In this document: positions 63,401 through 64,000 of the stretch, one piece after another
Layout of the letters: each line of letters starts with the position of its first letter
Numbering within the stretch: position 1 is the stretch's first letter
NCBI RefSeq assembly: GCF_006346315.1
Contig: NZ_VDMR01000002.1
Location: 62,001-126,000 of the forward strand
Reading direction: 5' to 3'
Length of the DNA: 64,000 bases
Source: Nocardioides litoris
Lineage (GTDB): Bacteria > Actinomycetota > Actinomycetes > Propionibacteriales > Nocardioidaceae
The notes under the pieces: generated by a model
Told to the model about the DNA's origin: nothing
What the model saw: the letters and a program-made list of their open reading frames with translations, nothing else
Databases searched by the model: none
Position numbers and translations under genes: made by a program

Positions 63401-64000
63401 TGCAGGTCGTCGTCGCGCCCGGCAGGAGCGTGGCGGTCGGGCAGACCACGGTCGTGCCGGCGAGTCCGTCGGTCACGGTGACGGTGCTCAGCGTCACGCC
63501 ACCGGTGTTGGTGACCAGGAAGCTGTAGTCGATCCGGTCACCGGCGTCGATGCGGCCGTTGCCGTTGGCGTCGACCGGGGCGGCGGCGGTCTCGTCGAGC
63601 GTGATCGACGGCGTGGCCACCAGCGGGGTGGTCTCGCTGTCGGTGTCGGTCACGTTCGGGCCGGTCGGCGGGGTGCCGACGACGGTGCTGCCGTTGAACA
63701 CCTGGCCGGCGTCGATGTCGGCCTGGGTGAGCGTGTAGGTCGCGGTGCAGGTGGTGCTCGCACCCGGCGCGAGGACGGTGGTCGGGCAGACCACGGTGGT
63801 GCCGGCGAGGGTGTCGGTCACCGTGACGCCGGTCAGCGTCGTGCCGCCGGTGTTGGTCACCTCGAAGGTGTAGGCGATGGTGTCGCCCGCGTCGATGCGG
63901 CCGTTGCCGTTGGCGTCGACCGGGGCGGCCGCGGTCTCGTCGAGGTCGATCGAGGGGGTCGCGTTGATCGGGGTCGTCTCGGTGTCGCTGTCGGTCACCG
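54432..64000 (-). CDS. Giant LPXTG-type repeat surface protein (N-terminus beyond window)
   Basis: More than 3,180 residues are visible, and the reading frame continues past position 64000. The protein is 27 tandem beta-sandwich repeats of about 114-118 residues (DUF7507/DUF11-like), then a Pro/Gly/Asn/Thr spacer (GTNPGTSPGTNPGTNPGTNP) and a sortase signal: LPGTG (near 54535-54545), a hydrophobic stretch and basic tail RRRREQD. Each repeat has an Asp-rich loop (DANGNGRIDAGD), T-x-E-V/I-T-N-T-G, and in nearly all two Cys 14-17 residues apart. Repeats 5-23 alternate between two types. It is predicted to be wall-anchored, as an adhesin or stalk; partner unknown. Base composition does not differ from neighbours. 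Confidence 0.93.
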   Translation of the reverse strand, partial: VTDSDTETTPINATPSIDLDETAAAPVDANGNGRIDAGDTIAYTFEVTNTGGTTLTGVTVTDTLAGTTVVCPTTVLAPGASTTCTATYTLTQADIDAGQVFNGSTVVGTPPTGPNVTDTDSETTPLVATPSITLDETAAAPVDANGNGRIDAGDRIDYSFLVTNTGGVTLSTVTVTDGLAGTTVVCPTATLLPGATTTCTASYTITQADIDAGQVTNPSAVVGTAPNGTQVRDTDTVTTPLAPSASITLDETAAAPVDANGNGRIDAGDRIDYSFLVTNTGTVTLTGVTVTDGLADTTVVCPGTVLAPGASFTCTASHTITQAEADAGQVFNPSTATGTPPTGPAVSANDAVTTPIAGTPAITLDETAAAPVDANGNGRIDAGDRIDYSFLVTNAGGVTLSTVTVTDGLPGTTVVCPVATLLPGASTTCTTSYTITQADIDAGQVVNPSTVVGTAPGGATVTASDSETTPLGATPAIDLDETASTPVDANGNGRIDAGDRIDYSFLVTNTGGVTLTGVTVTDGLPGTVVSCPTTVLAPGQATTCTASYTVTQADIDRGFVTNPSSVTGNPPTGAPVTDSDTETTPLAAAPSVDLVVTNGPVTDANGSGTLNAGDTITFTYEITNTGSTTLTNVGATDGLPGGVVCTPTTVLPGGTATCTVVYTLTQGDIDAGQVTNTVVGSGTTPGGGTVTDTQTVSVPVTATPSIDLDESAAAPFDFNGNGRIDAGDTIDYSFVVTNTGGTTLTGVTVTDGLPGTTVVCPVTTLAPGASTTCTATYTVTQADIDRGFVTNPSSVTGNPPTGAPVTDSDTETTPLAAAPSVDLVVTNGPVTDANGSGTLNAGDTITFTYEITNTGSTTLTNVGATDGLPGGVVCTPTTVLPGGTATCTVVYTLTQGDIDAGQVTNTVVGSGTTPGGGTVTDTQTVSVPVTATPSIDLYETAGTPVDANGNGRIDAGDTIGYSFVVTNTGGVTLTGVTVTDGLGDTTVVCPGATLAPGASFTCTATHTITQAEVDAGQVVNPSSVTGNPPTGAPVGDTDSETTRLDNAPSIDVVVSAGPVTDTNGSGTVNAGDQVTFTYEITNTGPSTLTDVGAVDGLPGNVVCTPTTLLPGATATCTVVYTVTQADVDAGQVFNPVTVTGTTPGGGTVTDTGSITVPVPTTPAIDLVETAGTPVDANGNGRIDAGDTIGYEFVVTNTGATTLTGVTVTDTLGDTTVTCPGATLAPGASFTCTATHTITQADVDRGYVTNGSTATGTPPTGPAVTDTDSVTTPLDAPPSITVDVTAGPPTDTNGSGTINAGDTITFTYEITNTGSTTLTNVGATDGLPGGVVCTPTTLLPGATATCTVVYTITQGDIDAGQVTNPVVGSGTAPNGSTVTGNDTTTVPLAATPSIDLDESAAAPFDFNGNGRIDAGDTIDYSFVVTNTGGVTLTGVAVTDGLPGTTVVCPVTTLAPGASTTCTATYTVTQADIDRGFVTNPSSVTGNPPAGAPVTDTDTETTPLDAPPSITVDVTAGPVTDANGSGTINAGDTVTFTYEITNTGSTTLTNVGATDGLPGGVVCTPTTLAPGATATCTVVYTLTQADVDAGQVVNPVVGSGTAPNGSTVTGTDTTTVPLTATPSITIDESAAAPFDFNGNGRIDAGDTVDYSFVVTNTGGVTLTGVTVTDGLGDTTVVCPGTVLAPGASFTCTATHTITQAEVDAGSVVNPSSVTGNPPTGAPVTDTDSVTTSLTAAPSVSTVVTAGPVTDANGSGSLNPGDTITFTYEITNTGSSTLTNVGATDGLPGNVVCTPTTLAPGATATCTVVYTITQGDIDAGQVTDPVTGSGTAPGGAVVSDNDTITVPLSSAPAISLEETAAAPFDFNGNGRIDAGDTIDYEFVVTNTGGVTLTGVQVADGLPGTVVCPATTLAPGASTTCTVTYTVTQADIDRGFVTNPSTATGTGPGGATVTDTDTVTTSLAAAPSVSTVVTAGPPTDTNGSGTINAGDQVTFTYEITNTGSTTLTDVGAVDGLPGNVVCTPTTLAPGATATCTVVYTITQGDIDAGQVTNPVTGSGTAPGGAVVSDNDTITVPLAATPSITIDETAAAPFDFNGNGRIDAGDTIDYEFVVTNTGGVTLTNVRVTDTLGDTTVVCPATTLAPGASFTCTATHTITQADVDAGQVTNGSTVVGTPPTGADVTDTDTVTTPLDAAPSVSTVVTAGPPTDTNGSGTINAGDQVTFTYEITNTGSTTLTNVGATDGLPGGVVCTPTTLLPGATATCTVVYTITQGDIDAGQVTNPVTGSGTAPGGAVVSDNDTITVPLTATPSIDLDESAAAPFDFNGNGRIDAGDTIDYEFVVTNTGGTTLTGVTVTDTLGDTTVVCPGTVLAPGASFTCTATHTITQADVDAGQVINGSTVVGTPPTGADVTDTDSVTTSLTAAPAIELVVTAGPPTDTNGSGTINAGDQITFTYEITNTGSTTLTNVGATDGLPGGVVCTPTTLAPGATATCTVVYTITQGDIDAGQVTDPVTATGTATGGGTVTDTGSVTVPLTSTPAISLEESADAPVDANGNGRIDAGDTIRYEFVVTNTGGTTLTGVVVTDGLADTTVVCPGTVLAPGASFTCTATHTITQAEVDAGFVTNPSTATGTGPGGATVTDTDSVTTPIADTPSISLVETAQPPFDANGNGRIDAGDTITYSFEVTNTGGTTLTGVGVTDGLPGTVVCPTTTLAPGASTTCTVVYTLTQADIDAGQVTNPSTATGTAPGGATVTDNDSVTTVLPTGPAIDLEETAGPIVDANGNGVVDAGDTITYEFVVTNTGSTTLSGITVTDGLADTTVVCPTTTLAPGASTTCTATHVITQAEVDAGFVTNPSSVTGNPPTGAPVTDTDTVTTPIAGTTPVASLTVDKQAGTPVDTNGNGRVDAGDTIAYTFVVTNTGDVPLTSVTVDDPLVAVTCPTATLAAGATTTCTATYTISAADVTAGSVSNTALVTGTAPGGGTVTSPSDTTNTPVPAAPGESGLAIDKNVRRVIDRDGNGTDVGDGIVYEFVVTNTGTVPFTDVEVDDPMLVAAGVAVRCPGGTLVPGASVTCVSAPYTITAADVENGEVVNSATVVATGPSGDVVDGGDDTVTLDLGGDNGGPGTNPGTSPGTNPGTNPGTNPGGGGSGPGITLPGTGTTVEVWQLLLGLGVLLAGLLLMVGARRRREQD
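61201..61671 (-). repeat. Near-identical internal duplicate, copy 1
   Basis: This 471-bp segment matches 61888-62358 with one difference that I can find (GAGACCGTC against GAGACGGTC) at an offset of exactly 687 bp. It encodes B-type repeat 8 (complete) plus the adjoining end of repeat 7. Confidence 0.85.
61888..62358 (-). repeat. Near-identical internal duplicate, copy 2
   Basis: This is the partner of 61201-61671. It encodes B-type repeat 6 (protein-identical to repeat 8) and the end of repeat 5. Neighbouring A units differ more, so conversion or duplication covered only part of the dimer. Confidence 0.85.

Noticed and set aside
54928..63738. Many plus-strand open frames opposite the repeat gene, including one of about 1,350 codons (57549-61619)
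   Set aside because: They mirror the repeat unit in antisense; composition is arginine/glycine/alanine rich with no domain, and the minus-strand protein has clear repeats, Cys pairs and a sortase signal.
54432..64000. Regular repeats considered as a CRISPR array
   Set aside because: The period is 330-345 bp with continuous coding, no unique spacers and no cas genes.

Overview
The window is very GC-rich (about 70% or more), tightly packed DNA with many GTG starts, ATGA/GTGA stop-start overlaps, mycobacterial-type regulatory boxes and a sortase-type wall protein. This fits a free-living high-GC actinobacterium. Codon style, gene content and the dispersed palindromic repeats suggest Nocardioidaceae, most likely a Nocardioides relative; that placement is inference. 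I see no transposase, integrase, phage gene or CRISPR array, and one tRNA (Ser-CGA). 

Layout. 0-3 kb: 5' part of a NUDIX gene, then a flavin dehydrogenase with a KstR-like operator at its start, and a PLP aminotransferase. 3-10 kb: a secreted beta-propeller protein (minus strand), a three-gene type VII-secretion-like cassette (WXG-type protein, EspG-like protein, lipase-like protein lacking its nucleophile), and a MoxR ATPase with a VWA/CoxE-like partner. 10-17 kb: a tripartite tricarboxylate transporter operon (tctC-tctB-tctA-usp) divergent from a CitA/CitB-type two-component system. 17-30 kb: tRNA-Ser, tadA with its partner gene, upp, an ABC exporter, the pntAa-pntAb-pntB transhydrogenase with thpR and a lipoprotein, a VIT-type membrane protein and an acyl-CoA dehydrogenase. 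30-36 kb: glgX-treY-treZ, which together convert glycogen to trehalose. 36-43 kb: a sirtuin, a methyltransferase, a sugar ABC importer without its own ATPase, and an amino-acid permease. 

43-47.3 kb is a zinc-homeostasis island. One minus-strand operon encodes seven zinc-free ribosomal protein paralogues (L31, L32, S18, L36, L28, L33, S14) plus an Mrf-like CobW-family protein, behind a Zur box. Next to it lies an SmtB-type zinc repressor translationally coupled to a 108-residue protein with 16 His and 20 Cys. A second near-identical Zur-like box precedes a divergent thioredoxin-like ferredoxin gene. The starvation (Zur) and excess (SmtB) arms of zinc control therefore appear to sit side by side. 

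47-54 kb: a GNAT protein, then a five-gene overlapping minus-strand operon metB - mutL-like - AI-2E exporter family - threonine dehydratase - DUF4132. 54.4-64 kb: a giant LPXTG-type surface protein of more than 3,180 residues, made of 27 visible repeats with a striking alternating A/B super-repeat; its N-terminus lies beyond the right edge. 

Two families of intergenic palindromic repeats (near 1.7, 3.0-3.2, 9.1-9.2 and 38.3-38.4 kb) and a 178-bp-period tandem repeat (45.9-46.2 kb) are the main non-coding structures.
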